Shown: positions 1 to 8,982 of the stretch, piece by piece | How the letters are laid out: the number at the start of each line of letters is the position of its first letter | Position numbering within the stretch: the stretch's first letter is position 1 | Assembly: GCF_018613235.1 (NCBI RefSeq) | Contig: NZ_JAGGQP010000008.1 | Location: 62,001 to 126,000 of the forward strand | Reading direction: 5' to 3' | From: Bacillus sp. ISL-41 | Lineage (GTDB): Bacteria > Bacillota > Bacilli > Bacillales > Cytobacillaceae | DNA: 64,000 nucleotides | The notes under the pieces: generated by a model | What the model saw: the letters and a program-made list of their open reading frames with translations, nothing else | Database searches by the model: none | What the model was told of the DNA's origin: nothing | Program-made: the position numbers and the translations under genes

Positions 1-859
1 AATTATTTCCTTCTAATTTTGCCGTAATATCTTTCACTGCTTCCATATCTTTTGCATAAATTTTCACTTGATCATACTGATCAGCTGGGATAGTTGGCAG
101 TTCCATGTCCGGGTTGTTAAGATCCTTCAGCATTCCGCGTGGAGTGCCAGTGTATTCCTCCACCTGCTTAAGGACTCCTTCAGAAACAAATACTACATTG
201 TCATAAATCCATTCCTTTGTTGGTTTCTTGCGGATACCGACTACCTTTACTTCCAAAGGTTTTATTACCTCTTTGCCGTCTTCATACTTGATAACATCCA
301 TGTTGATTTTCTTGCCGACCAACTCGCCTTTATAACGGAATTCTTCTTTTATCTGTCCCTTTTCATTGTAAAGATCTTCAGTTATCTCTTTATTTGGGCG
401 AAGATCCTGGAAGAAATGATACCCAACGACCACTTCATTCTCTGCTTTCGGAAGCCGGCCTTCCGAAAGTTCGAGACCAGCTTTTGTTTCAGATGGCATA
501 TGGGCAACCACTGCCTGGGCATTTGTCTGGTGTTCATCCGCTTCAAACCTATAATTCTGCAGGTTTTTCCTTCTTGTCACAGCCTTGACATCCTCTATTT
601 CTTCAAAGTAAGAAATGTCCTCATCCGTCAGCTGTCTGAAGCCATTATTAGACTCCTCTTTTCCAGGAACTTCGATTTCTGTCACAATTCTTCTTTCAAG
701 CGTTTCTTTTACGATTGATTTATGGAGACCAAACCCCACTGAAGCAAGCACAATCAGGAATGCTACGCTCATAGCCGTGGCTAGTATGGTCATGAACAAC
801 CGTGTCCGGTTCTTTTTCATATTTTGCCTGACGAATTGAAATTGATCTTTAAGCCTCAT
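1..859 (-). CDS. ABC transporter permease, MacB/FtsX type (3' end outside window)
   Basis: Membrane subunit expected to work with the ATPase encoded immediately upstream. About 286 codons are visible and the frame stays open at the window edge. There is a basic N-terminus, one transmembrane helix at about residues 20-45, then a long polar extracytoplasmic segment, the order seen in MacB-PCD/FtsX permeases such as B. subtilis YtrF. The remaining helices lie off the window. The ATG at 859 overlaps the end of the ATPase gene by 11 bases, which implies translational coupling. Such permeases usually act mechanically on envelope substrates or export peptides or antibiotics; the substrate is unknown here. 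Confidence 0.85.
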   Translation of the reverse strand, partial: MRLKDQFQFVRQNMKKNRTRLFMTILATAMSVAFLIVLASVGFGLHKSIVKETLERRIVTEIEVPGKEESNNGFRQLTDEDISYFEEIEDVKAVTRRKNLQNYRFEADEHQTNAQAVVAHMPSETKAGLELSEGRLPKAENEVVVGYHFFQDLRPNKEITEDLYNEKGQIKEEFRYKGELVGKKINMDVIKYEDGKEVIKPLEVKVVGIRKKPTKEWIYDNVVFVSEGVLKQVEEYTGTPRGMLKDLNNPDMELPTIPADQYDQVKIYAKDMEAVKDITAKLEGNN

Positions 860-1547
860 TTGCTAGTACCTCCTCTACAACTTTGCCATCCCTTAATTCA
901 ATAGTACGATGGCCAATTTGAGCAACCTTGTCATCATGGGTAATGATTAAGAATGTAAGGCCAAGCTCTCTGTTTAATTTAATGATGAATTTGAGTAAAT
1001 CTTCTTCTGTTTCCGAGTCCAGACTGCCGGTGGGTTCATCAGCAAGAATGATTGGAGGATTGACAATAAGTGCACGGGCGATGCTCACCCTTTGCTGCTG
1101 CCCTCCTGAAAGTTCGCCAGGATAATGATCCCGGTAGTCAGATAATCCCACCATATCAAGGATTTCATTGGTTCTAAGTTTCCTTTCCTCCTCTTTCACT
1201 CCCTTAAAAATAAGAGGAAGCTCAACATTCTGATAGGCCGTCATACTTGGGATCAGTTGGAAGCTTTGAAAAATGAACCCCAGATGCTCAATCCTGAAAT
1301 CGGCAAATTTCGTTTCGTTTAGAGTAGAGGTTTTAATCCCATTAATCGTGATTTCTCCATCTTTTGGCCTTATAAATCCACTGACAAGGTTGAGTAGTGT
1401 AGATTTACCTGAACCGCTCCTGCCTACAATCGTCACGATTTCCCCTTTGTTCACTTTTAATGAAACATTCTTCAACACAGGAATAACTGTTTTTCTCCCT
1501 TTTTTGCCGATTTCAAATTCGTGGCTCAAATTGTTTATTGAAATCAT
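849..1547 (-). CDS. ABC transporter ATP-binding protein, MacB/LolD/YtrE type
   Basis: Cytoplasmic ATPase of 232 aa, the usual length for the MacB/LolD/YtrE class. Visible motifs are Walker A GRSGSGKST (residues 42-50), Q-loop Q94, signature LSGGQ (146-150) and Walker B IILADE (166-171). It should power the FtsX-type permease that overlaps its 3' end. A terminator lies between it and the upstream sigma-factor gene, so it may have its own promoter or be reached by read-through. In B. subtilis the equivalent pair (YtrE, YtrF) closes the ytr operon. Confidence 0.92.
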   Translation of the reverse strand: MISINNLSHEFEIGKKGRKTVIPVLKNVSLKVNKGEIVTIVGRSGSGKSTLLNLVSGFIRPKDGEITINGIKTSTLNETKFADFRIEHLGFIFQSFQLIPSMTAYQNVELPLIFKGVKEEERKLRTNEILDMVGLSDYRDHYPGELSGGQQQRVSIARALIVNPPIILADEPTGSLDSETEEDLLKFIIKLNRELGLTFLIITHDDKVAQIGHRTIELRDGKVVEEVLANEA

Positions 1548-1606
1548 TGACGCACCTCTTCTTCAAAATTTTTGAATTAATTGTATTTTTTACCACCAAT
1601 TATGCC

Positions 1607-1634
1607 AAAAAAAATAGGCGATTGGTTAATCGCC
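1607..1634 (-). terminator. Rho-independent terminator after the ECF sigma gene
   Basis: A perfect 7-bp stem (GGCGATT/AATCGCC, 4-base loop) is followed on the minus strand by eight U. It separates the sigma-factor gene from the MacB-type ABC genes. Confidence 0.85.
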
Positions 1635-1646
1635 CAAATAGAACTA

Positions 1647-2168
1647 TTAGGCTGGGTACTTCTCTGACATAACTTTTTTCAATTGTTTCCGAGCTCTGTG
1701 CAGACGTGTTTTGACTGTGCCTGATTTAATATTTAATCTGCAGGCGATTTCATCCTCTTTTAATCCGTATTGGAACCTCAATACCAGTACCTGCTGATAC
1801 TCACTCGTCAGCAAGTAGAGCATATGCTGGATTTCCTCTTTAAACAGGATGATTTCGACTTCCTTTTCAAGCGATTGATTTGTATCATAATCACTGAAAA
1901 TTTGCTCCATGATGCTCTGGTCAGATGGAAGCCATTTTCTTCTTTTCTCTGCCCGCAGATAATCAATGGCTGTTCTTGCAGCGATTGCCGCTAACCATGA
2001 ACCAATTTTATGCGTATCAATGATGGTATCTGCTTTTTTATATGCCTTTATGAAAGTCTCCTGGACTACATCTTCTGCAAGATGTTTGTCTTTAGTAATC
2101 CTGAAAGCAATTTGACAAAGATTTTTACCGTGGATTCTGTAAAGCTCGTCAAAATCAATCTTAGCCAT
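1647..2168 (-). CDS. ECF RNA polymerase sigma factor
   Basis: Group 4 (ECF) sigma-70 factor of 173 aa. The region 2 signature with AEDVVQETF lies near residues 31-39, and a region 4 helix-turn-helix ends in SGTVKTRLHRARKQL. I start at the ATG at 2168 because GGGGG lies six bases upstream; an ATG two codons earlier abuts the Shine-Dalgarno sequence. The gene follows the large Ytr-like permease by about 65 bases and precedes the MacB-type ABC genes. No anti-sigma gene is adjacent, which is unusual. The neighbouring ABC proteins could take that sensing role (inference). Confidence 0.9.
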   Translation of the reverse strand: MAKIDFDELYRIHGKNLCQIAFRITKDKHLAEDVVQETFIKAYKKADTIIDTHKIGSWLAAIAARTAIDYLRAEKRRKWLPSDQSIMEQIFSDYDTNQSLEKEVEIILFKEEIQHMLYLLTSEYQQVLVLRFQYGLKEDEIACRLNIKSGTVKTRLHRARKQLKKVMSEKYPA

Positions 2169-2234
2169 ATCCATCCCCCTTGCCCTGTTACTAATCTTGC
2201 AAGCTTCGCTGCTTACAATTTTTGTCTAGTAATT

Positions 2235-4190
2235 TTACTTGAAATGCTCCTTGATGAATGCTGGTACATCTTTACCGCTAAATGTACGAATCTCTTTGTG
2301 ACTCCCTGTTTTGTATACGAAAATGGCGGTATACGGTTCTTCATTAAACAAGCCATAACCTGCGTTCTTGATCGCTGAGAGCACCTGATCATGTTCACTT
2401 ATTTTAAGGGCGTTTTCATCGTTCATAATACGATTAATTATTTCTTCTTCATGAAATTCTTTGAATTGTTCCTGTTCTATTGAATCATTTGTTACGACAA
2501 TATGGTCTATATCATCAGGTGTCACAATTGCTTCTTTCAGCATGCCGTTTTCCTCCAGCCATGAGAGGAAGCTTTTATATGAATGCTTCAATTCAATATG
2601 TTCGTAATTGTTTATACCTGACATAATTTCAATCGATGATGTGTTACCTTTTGAATAATAATCAATGGAAAAAGGTTCTTGCTCAATCTCATTTTTCAAA
2701 ATTTCGATAGCCTGGTTAATTTTCTCCTCATCGGTAATCGTCAACGGGCTTTCTGTTATGTGTTTGTTTATTCTAATCGAGGTAATTTCATCGGTATTCA
2801 TTTTAAAAATAGGCTGGTGTGCATGCTTATACTCTAGTGACTCATAAATCTCTCTCATTTGGGACTCATAGTCGAATCGATCGATGGTGTACTGGCGAAC
2901 CAGTTTATCGCCATTTTTCAATTCATAAATAAAGAGAGCAAATTCCTGGGAGTCCATTGCTATTTCATTCGTTTTTTCATTCTTAATGATACTTTCATGG
3001 AACTTCCGGACTGCCTCAATATTTTCTTGCTGGGATATTGGTTTTGGCGCAAATCGATCATTCGGGTCCATATAAACTTGATTCGCGTAAGTAACACTTT
3101 TGATTTCATCAAGTTCTGGCACCTTTTTTTCATATGGAGCAAACGCTTGAGTGGTCAAGACCAAGACCGCCATCGAAACTGCAAAGTATCCAAGACCTTT
3201 AACCCTTCCAAAAACCCTCCATGTTTTCTGAAGAAGCATGTCGGCAGCGAAGTATCCGATGATCCCGCCAGCTGCGTATCCAAATATCAGCCAGGCAAAT
3301 TTATTCTGCATTGCATCGAAATACATGCCGCCCAGAAGCATCATGCAGAAAGCCACACCGTATTTAAAAACAACCTTTAAAGCTCTAAAAGCAATTGCTT
3401 CCGAAGCCGCTTCTATATTCCTTTTTTTATAGATTAGCAGGGACAGGACATAGGATATAATCACAAACACTGTATACAAGAGGACTGCTTTTGCAGATAT
3501 TGCCTGGCCCTCTAAAATAGTCAAATGGGAAATAGGTGAAAGATATTCTATATTCCTAATCTGATAATAATCACTAGGAAACCCATACAGCATTAACCCA
3601 AGATTATAAATGATCAGCAGGGTGAACCCAGCGGGAAACAGGAGCATGATGTATGTCAGGACACCCTGGACCACAGAGATTCCCGTCACCATTGCTATAA
3701 AAACTCCTGACATATAAAGTACAGCGTTAAACAAAATGGCGATTCCAGTCCAACGGAAGATATCCTCAAGCTGAAAATAAAGATTCAGGTCATATACACT
3801 GTGAATAATGGCTGTAACCAACGCAACTAAGATGACCGGAACAATCAAAAATGCAAAGCCTGTTAGAGTGTAAAAGTGAAAGAGATGCTGTCGTTTCAAG
3901 GGCAAACTATGAATTAAATCCGCTGCCTGTTTGACGTGCAGGAAACGGTAAAGAAAGATTGCCATAATCACTGGTACTGTAATGAACATAATGAACTGTA
4001 TGGAAAAATTGAAATCAAACAATCTTTGCACCGGCATGAAATCACGGTAGTTCTCACCAGAATAAATCATCAAAATCCTTAATGGGATAGCAAAAAATAA
4101 AACCAGAAAGTAAATGACAGATATCCAGCCGATGTTTCTTCCAACCTGGAGGATCATTTCTTTGTTAAACAATGATATTTTTGATTGCAT
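2235..4190 (-). CDS. ABC-2-type permease with large C-terminal soluble domain (YtrC/YtrD-like)
   Basis: Integral membrane protein of about 651 aa. The first 370 residues carry roughly eight or more hydrophobic helices, and the last 280 form a charged, mostly non-membrane domain. The ATG at 4190 is preferred over one seven codons upstream because GGGGG sits nine bases before it; the gene overlaps the upstream ATPase by 26 bases. It is the expected partner of the YtrB-like ATPase. B. subtilis has two consecutive permease genes, ytrC and ytrD, of about 328 and 325 aa (from memory). Their summed length matches this single protein, so it may be the unsplit form. Substrate unknown. Confidence 0.8.
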   Translation of the reverse strand: MQSKISLFNKEMILQVGRNIGWISVIYFLVLFFAIPLRILMIYSGENYRDFMPVQRLFDFNFSIQFIMFITVPVIMAIFLYRFLHVKQAADLIHSLPLKRQHLFHFYTLTGFAFLIVPVILVALVTAIIHSVYDLNLYFQLEDIFRWTGIAILFNAVLYMSGVFIAMVTGISVVQGVLTYIMLLFPAGFTLLIIYNLGLMLYGFPSDYYQIRNIEYLSPISHLTILEGQAISAKAVLLYTVFVIISYVLSLLIYKKRNIEAASEAIAFRALKVVFKYGVAFCMMLLGGMYFDAMQNKFAWLIFGYAAGGIIGYFAADMLLQKTWRVFGRVKGLGYFAVSMAVLVLTTQAFAPYEKKVPELDEIKSVTYANQVYMDPNDRFAPKPISQQENIEAVRKFHESIIKNEKTNEIAMDSQEFALFIYELKNGDKLVRQYTIDRFDYESQMREIYESLEYKHAHQPIFKMNTDEITSIRINKHITESPLTITDEEKINQAIEILKNEIEQEPFSIDYYSKGNTSSIEIMSGINNYEHIELKHSYKSFLSWLEENGMLKEAIVTPDDIDHIVVTNDSIEQEQFKEFHEEEIINRIMNDENALKISEHDQVLSAIKNAGYGLFNEEPYTAIFVYKTGSHKEIRTFSGKDVPAFIKEHFK

Positions 4191-5064
4191 AGCCGATATC
4201 CCCCATTTCATATATAAATATTTCTTCTAGTGTCAATGGGAGGATATCAAAAATAACGGGCTCAGTCTGGTTGATAACCTTCTCGATTTCTTCCTCTTTC
4301 CCCCTGATGATGCATACCATGACACTCCCCCTTTTTTCGCAGTGGAGCATTGTCAGTTGATTTTCCAAATGTTTTGGTGTTTCTCCTCTATAAGCTACCT
4401 GGACCTTATGTATATCAGATTTGAGATCATCAAGATCTTTTTCCAGCAGGAGTGATCCATGATGCAAAATTCCAATATGGTCGCAAATATCTTCAATTTC
4501 CCGCAAGTTATGCGAGGATATCAAAATCGTCATCTCCCTGTCGGCGACATCCTGTATCAAGAGGTTCTTTACTTTTTTTCTGGCCACAGGATCCAATCCA
4601 TCCATAGGCTCATCCAGGATCAATAACTCTGGCATCGTAGATAAGGCAAGCCAGAATGCAGCCTGTCTTTGAATGCCTTTTGAAAAAGTGTGCAATTTTT
4701 TGTTCATGCTGAAATCGAAAACTTCGGCTAATTTTAAGAATCGATCTTCATTCCAGGATGGGTAAATGCTTTTATAAAACTTCGCCATCTGCTTGACTGT
4801 GTACTGCGGAAAGAAATAAGGCTGGTCGGATATGTAAAAGATTTTCTCTTTTAATACCTGGTTTTCAAAAATCTGCGAGCCATCCAAAAGCACCTTACCA
4901 GAGTCTTGTTTATAAATTCCAGCCAGCAATTTAATGATGGTTGTCTTCCCTGCACCATTGGATCCGATCAGCCCATATATTGAGCCTTTATTTATCGACA
5001 TATTGACGTTTTTTACAGCCTCATGTTTTTCAAATGTTTTATTGATCTCAATCATTTGAATCAT
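4165..5064 (-). CDS. ABC transporter ATP-binding protein, YtrB-like
   Basis: ATPase of 299 aa with Walker A GSNGAGKTT (about residues 34-42), a divergent signature FSKGIQRQ, Walker B LLILDEPMDGLDP and a C-terminal extension of about 90 aa, as in drug-resistance type ABC-2 ATPases. I start at the ATG at 5064, ten bases after GGGGGA; this overlaps the regulator gene by 17 bases. Co-translation with the regulator and the large permease makes a regulator-ATPase-permease unit as in the ytr operon, which cell-wall antibiotics induce in B. subtilis. Confidence 0.9.
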   Translation of the reverse strand: MIQMIEINKTFEKHEAVKNVNMSINKGSIYGLIGSNGAGKTTIIKLLAGIYKQDSGKVLLDGSQIFENQVLKEKIFYISDQPYFFPQYTVKQMAKFYKSIYPSWNEDRFLKLAEVFDFSMNKKLHTFSKGIQRQAAFWLALSTMPELLILDEPMDGLDPVARKKVKNLLIQDVADREMTILISSHNLREIEDICDHIGILHHGSLLLEKDLDDLKSDIHKVQVAYRGETPKHLENQLTMLHCEKRGSVMVCIIRGKEEEIEKVINQTEPVIFDILPLTLEEIFIYEMGDIGYAIKNIIV

Positions 5065-5446
5065 CTTGCCCGCTTCCCCCTTTCGAACCATCAAAGCTTC
5101 TAATCATCTCATGCAAATCTGCTGCAGGAATGCCCAGATACAATGCCTCCTGCAGCATCTTCTCAAGATCTTGCTTCACTTGCAGAATTTTATCAGCATC
5201 TTTGCCAGGGTCCACAGAATTGACAAAACTCCCTTTGCCCTTTAAGGAATAAATGAATCCCTGTACCTCAAGCTCCCTGTATGCCTTTTGAATTGTATTC
5301 GGGTTAATTGTCAATTGCTGTGCCATTTGACGTACGGAAGGCAATTGTTCATCAGGTTTGAGCACTTCATTTATGATCAGCTCTTTCATCTTATCTACCA
5401 GCTGTTCGTATATCGGTTTTCGGCTCCTCAGGTCAAGCTCAAACAT
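5048..5446 (-). CDS. GntR-family transcriptional repressor, YtrA subfamily
   Basis: 132-aa regulator with an N-terminal winged helix (residues about 1-75, including SVRQMAQQL and NPNTIQKAYRELE) and only a short C-terminal dimerisation tail, which defines the YtrA subfamily. B. subtilis YtrA is about 130 aa. It is first in the operon and has a matching operator directly upstream, so autoregulation is likely. The Shine-Dalgarno sequence is AGGGGG. Family members respond indirectly to cell-wall-active antibiotics; the inducer is not evident from sequence. Confidence 0.92.
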   Translation of the reverse strand: MFELDLRSRKPIYEQLVDKMKELIINEVLKPDEQLPSVRQMAQQLTINPNTIQKAYRELEVQGFIYSLKGKGSFVNSVDPGKDADKILQVKQDLEKMLQEALYLGIPAADLHEMIRSFDGSKGGSGQDDSND

Positions 5447-5467
5447 AATGACCCCCTATCTGTACTA

Positions 5468-5507
5468 AGTGTACTATTATTATTAATACAGTTTAATTAT
5501 ATGTCAG
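5468..5507 (-). promoter_or_regulatory. YtrA-type operator overlapping a sigma-A promoter
   Basis: The promoter reads CTGACA-N17-AATAAT on the minus strand (-35 at 5502-5507, -10 at 5479-5484). An inverted repeat AGTGTA-N13-TACAGT at 5468-5492 covers the -10 box. The published B. subtilis YtrA operator is AGTGTA-N13-TACACT, so spacing and eleven of twelve arm bases match. It lies 22 bases upstream of the regulator start. Confidence 0.8.
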
Positions 5508-5780
5508 CTTATACCAAAATAATAGGGGGTAATTTCTTAATAATTTCTTAAGGAAAATTAAGAAATAATATTCACGATGTTTTTTAATGGATAGATTATC
5601 TATTTAGTGTAATTTTACACAAAAATTAAGTGAAATCACAATGTTTTTTATGTAAAAATTTACAAGAAAAGCATCCTAGCTTTACCTAGAGTCCTAAAAA
5701 ACCTTTCCAATAAACAACTTCAAATCCAAAATACATTAAACATGACCAGCTTAACCATAATAAAACGGGAGGTGAAGAAG

Positions 5781-6689
5781 TTGAAATGGTTACTGGCAAT
5801 TGGACTTATTCTTTCGAGCAGTACAGCAGATAATCATGATGAAATAGATTTAGTTTGGGATGGCGAATCAATTATAGAAGTGCAGCGGTCAGACTTTTCG
5901 ATTCCATGGTTTGGTTATCCAATTCTTAACCATACGATGCTGGAAACATTAAATAAACAGCTGTCTCTGCAGATTAAGAAAGAACCCACAAATGCAGGTT
6001 TGGATGATTACGGAAAAATCATACCTGAAGATGTAGGATATATTCTTGATGAGAAAAAGTTCAAGAAAGAATTCACGGCAAGTTTTTTTGAGCAACATCA
6101 TTCAAGTATACAAGTCCCCACTTTACCTATTTATCCGAAGGTTGACAGTGAAATCATCGCCAATATTCGAACGAATCAAATTGGCCATTATATAACCTAT
6201 TTCAATAGCAGAAACAAAGAACGGACACATAACATCAACCTAGCTGCAGAAGCGATTAACAACCATGTTGTTTTTCCCGGGGAAACCTTCTCCTTCAATA
6301 AGGTTGTCGGCAAACGTACTGCCTCAAAAGGTTATCAGCCTGCACCCATCATTGTCAGAGGAGAATTATCAGAGGGAATTGGCGGAGGTATTTGCCAGGT
6401 ATCATCGACCCTTTTTAATGCTGCTGACCGTTCTGGAATGAAAATTCTCGAGCGATATTCCCATAGCAAACAGGTTCCCTACGTTCCTCCAGGCAGGGAC
6501 GCAACAGTCAGTTGGTATGGTCCGGATTTTACATTTAAAAACAAATACAATCAGCCCATTCTGATCAGGGCAAGAACTTATCCCGGAAAAATGATTGTGA
6601 TGATTTACTCATCTGATGAAATCAATATAGAAAAACGAAAAATACCCAGTACAGACAGCAATATATCCATTCCCGAAGAAGCATTTTAA
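5781..6689 (+). CDS. VanW-family exported protein
   Basis: 302-aa protein with an N-terminal signal sequence (LKWLLAIGLILSSS) and a C-terminal VanW domain whose hallmark GGGICQVSST is visible near residue 208. The TTG at 5781 is chosen because GGGAGGTG lies eight bases upstream; an ATG 13 codons earlier has no ribosome binding site. The length is close to B. subtilis YoaR. The VanW domain is found in glycopeptide-resistance clusters, but its biochemical role is not established. It lies beside a PBP and the Ytr-like cluster, consistent with an envelope function. Confidence 0.85.
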   Translation: MKWLLAIGLILSSSTADNHDEIDLVWDGESIIEVQRSDFSIPWFGYPILNHTMLETLNKQLSLQIKKEPTNAGLDDYGKIIPEDVGYILDEKKFKKEFTASFFEQHHSSIQVPTLPIYPKVDSEIIANIRTNQIGHYITYFNSRNKERTHNINLAAEAINNHVVFPGETFSFNKVVGKRTASKGYQPAPIIVRGELSEGIGGGICQVSSTLFNAADRSGMKILERYSHSKQVPYVPPGRDATVSWYGPDFTFKNKYNQPILIRARTYPGKMIVMIYSSDEINIEKRKIPSTDSNISIPEEAF

Positions 6690-6695
6690 TTTACG

Positions 6696-6732
6696 AAGGA
6701 ATCCTTGCAAACCAAGGATTCCTTTAATTTTA
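6696..6732 (+). terminator. Terminator after VanW gene
   Basis: A 12-bp perfect stem (AAGGAATCCTTG/CAAGGATTCCTT, 5-base loop) followed by a T-rich tail. Confidence 0.85.
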
Positions 6733-6817
6733 CAGGAAAACCTTTACAATGATGTGAATCTTTACGTACACTATTGGTAATAGATGGTTATGATATTTTT
6801 ATAGGATGTGAGATAAC

Positions 6818-8902
6818 TTGCCTAAAAAAAAGAATACAACACCTGTAAGGGTTAATATTTTGTTCTTTTCAGTCTTTATTCTCTTTTCAATGCTGGTCCT
6901 CCGTCTAGGAATCGTGCAAATTGTCCATGGCGAAGATTATAAACGCGAAATTAATCGGAAGGAAGACGTGACAGTCAATAATCCTGTCCCCCGCGGGAAA
7001 ATGCTGGACAGAAACCATAAGGTGATTGTTGATAATAAGCCGCTAAATGCTATTACATATACGAATGAGGGTGCTTCCCAGAAAGAAATGCTGGAGGTTG
7101 CCGCAAAGCTGGCCCGAATCATTGACAAAGATACAGATAAAGTCCGGGAGAGAGATATGAAGGACTTCTGGATGATCAAGTATCCCGAAGAAGCAAAAAA
7201 ACTAATAAAAACAAAAGAAATGGAGCTTTTTAAAAATAAAAAGCTTAGAAATAAAGATTTATATAAACTGCAAATTGAAAGAATTACAGAAAAACACCTT
7301 AGTCAACTAACTAAGCAGGATATAGAAGAACTGGCCATTTTCAGCATCATGAACAGCGGCTATAAATTTGTACCGCAAATCATCAAAAACAAGGACGTCA
7401 CACGGAAAGAATTTGCGGTGGTTAATGAAAATCTGGCATTGCTTCCTGGCGTTAATGCTGCCACAGATTGGGACCGGGAATATAAATTTGAGGAGACCTT
7501 CAAGCCAGTACTAGGCAGGATTACAACCAGCAGTGAAGGCCTTCCGGCTGAAAGACTCGATTATTTCATGTCACGTGGCTATACAAGAAATGATCGTGTC
7601 GGAAAAAGCTATCTCGAACTCGAATATGAGGATGTTCTTCAAGGAAAAAAAGAAAAAGTTGTGAATGTGACTGATAAATCCGGTGAGCTTTTGGAAAAGG
7701 AATTAGTATCAGAAGGCCAGCGTGGAAAAGATTTAGTACTTAGCATCGATATGGATCTCCAGCTTGCTGTAGAGGAAATCATTGAGAAGGAACTTTGGGC
7801 AGCAAAAAGTTCTCCGGGGACAGGATTACTCGACAGTGCTTATGTTGTATTGATGAACCCAAGCACTGGTGAAATATTGACAATGGCAGGGAAGAAAATT
7901 GTAAAAAATAAAAAGACAAAAGAAGTTTTCCTCGAAGATGATGCGTTGGGCAACATTTCCAAAACTTTTAACGTTGGTTCTGTAGTCAAGGGTGCGACTG
8001 TTTTGACAGGCTATAAAGAAGGTGCAATCAATTCATCTACCAGATTTGATGATAGAGCACTCGAAATAAAAGAAACTCCGATTAAAAAATCATATACTTA
8101 TTTAGGGACCCCGAATGATATAGAGGCATTGAAACTGTCATCGAATGTATATATGTTCCACACCGCAATCCGAATTGGAAATGGTGTTTATCGCTATCAG
8201 CAAACTTTGAACCTAGATCCCAAGGTCTGGGATACGATTCGAAATTCCTTCGCCTCTTTCGGGCTTGGCATCCGTACAGGTATTGACCTGCCAAATGAAC
8301 AAACCGGAGCAAAGGGACCAAATAATCCAGTTGGTAAAGTACTTGATTTGGTTATCGGTCAATATGATACGTATTCAAATATGCAGCTTGCCCAGTATAT
8401 CTCTACGATAGCCAATGGGGGCTACCGAATGCAGCCAAGGATCGTAAAGGAAATCCGGGAGCCTTCCAACCAGGGCGAAGAGCTCGGTCCGATCTATAAA
8501 TCCTTTGCTCCAAATGTACTCAACGATATTGACATAAAGGATCAGTGGCTTGAACGTGTCCATACCGGTTTCAAAAAAGTTATGCAGGAGCCCGGCGGTA
8601 CGGCATATCGATACTTCAGCACAGCATCTTACTCGCCTGCTGGGAAAACCGGAACTGCAGAGGCTTTCTATGATGGCCAATACCGTGTAAAAGGTGAGAA
8701 GCTCATTCAAACGATGAATCTTAGCCTTGTTGGCTATGCACCATCCGACAATCCCGAAATCGCTATGGCTGTAATCGTACCGTGGGCCTACCAGGGCAAT
8801 GTTGATCACGGAGCCAATAAAAAAATCGGCCGTGCTGTGATGGATGCATACTTTTCCTTGAAAAACGGAACTAAAAAACCTGCTGATGAAACTGCTGAAT
8901 AA
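6818..8902 (+). CDS. Class B penicillin-binding protein (transpeptidase), PbpA/PbpH-like
   Basis: 694-aa bitopic protein: basic N-terminus, one membrane anchor (residues about 13-35), a dimerisation domain, and a transpeptidase domain with SVVK (S388 nucleophile), SSN (441-443) and KTGT (610-613). It cross-links peptidoglycan. Length and layout match the rod-shape PBPs of Bacillus (PbpA, PbpH, about 700-716 aa). Translation starts at a TTG (6818) after AGGATGTGAG. The gene is monocistronic, between two terminators. Confidence 0.92.
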   Translation: MPKKKNTTPVRVNILFFSVFILFSMLVLRLGIVQIVHGEDYKREINRKEDVTVNNPVPRGKMLDRNHKVIVDNKPLNAITYTNEGASQKEMLEVAAKLARIIDKDTDKVRERDMKDFWMIKYPEEAKKLIKTKEMELFKNKKLRNKDLYKLQIERITEKHLSQLTKQDIEELAIFSIMNSGYKFVPQIIKNKDVTRKEFAVVNENLALLPGVNAATDWDREYKFEETFKPVLGRITTSSEGLPAERLDYFMSRGYTRNDRVGKSYLELEYEDVLQGKKEKVVNVTDKSGELLEKELVSEGQRGKDLVLSIDMDLQLAVEEIIEKELWAAKSSPGTGLLDSAYVVLMNPSTGEILTMAGKKIVKNKKTKEVFLEDDALGNISKTFNVGSVVKGATVLTGYKEGAINSSTRFDDRALEIKETPIKKSYTYLGTPNDIEALKLSSNVYMFHTAIRIGNGVYRYQQTLNLDPKVWDTIRNSFASFGLGIRTGIDLPNEQTGAKGPNNPVGKVLDLVIGQYDTYSNMQLAQYISTIANGGYRMQPRIVKEIREPSNQGEELGPIYKSFAPNVLNDIDIKDQWLERVHTGFKKVMQEPGGTAYRYFSTASYSPAGKTGTAEAFYDGQYRVKGEKLIQTMNLSLVGYAPSDNPEIAMAVIVPWAYQGNVDHGANKKIGRAVMDAYFSLKNGTKKPADETAE

Positions 8903-8926
8903 TAGGTGGTCCTTTCGCAGGACAAA

Positions 8927-8962
8927 GAAAAGCTGTGCCAAATATGGCACAGCTTTTCTTCT
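8927..8962. terminator. Bidirectional terminator between PBP and lipoprotein genes
   Basis: A 14-bp perfect stem (GAAAAGCTGTGCCA and its complement) with T-rich DNA on the plus side and A-rich DNA on the other. It serves both convergent genes. Confidence 0.85.
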
Positions 8963-8982
8963 TCTAATCCAATTCTTTTTGT

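Noticed and set aside
68-718. 216-codon plus-strand frame
   Set aside because: Antisense to the FtsX-type permease, which is coupled to its ATPase gene; translation is Phe/Tyr-rich and without start signals.
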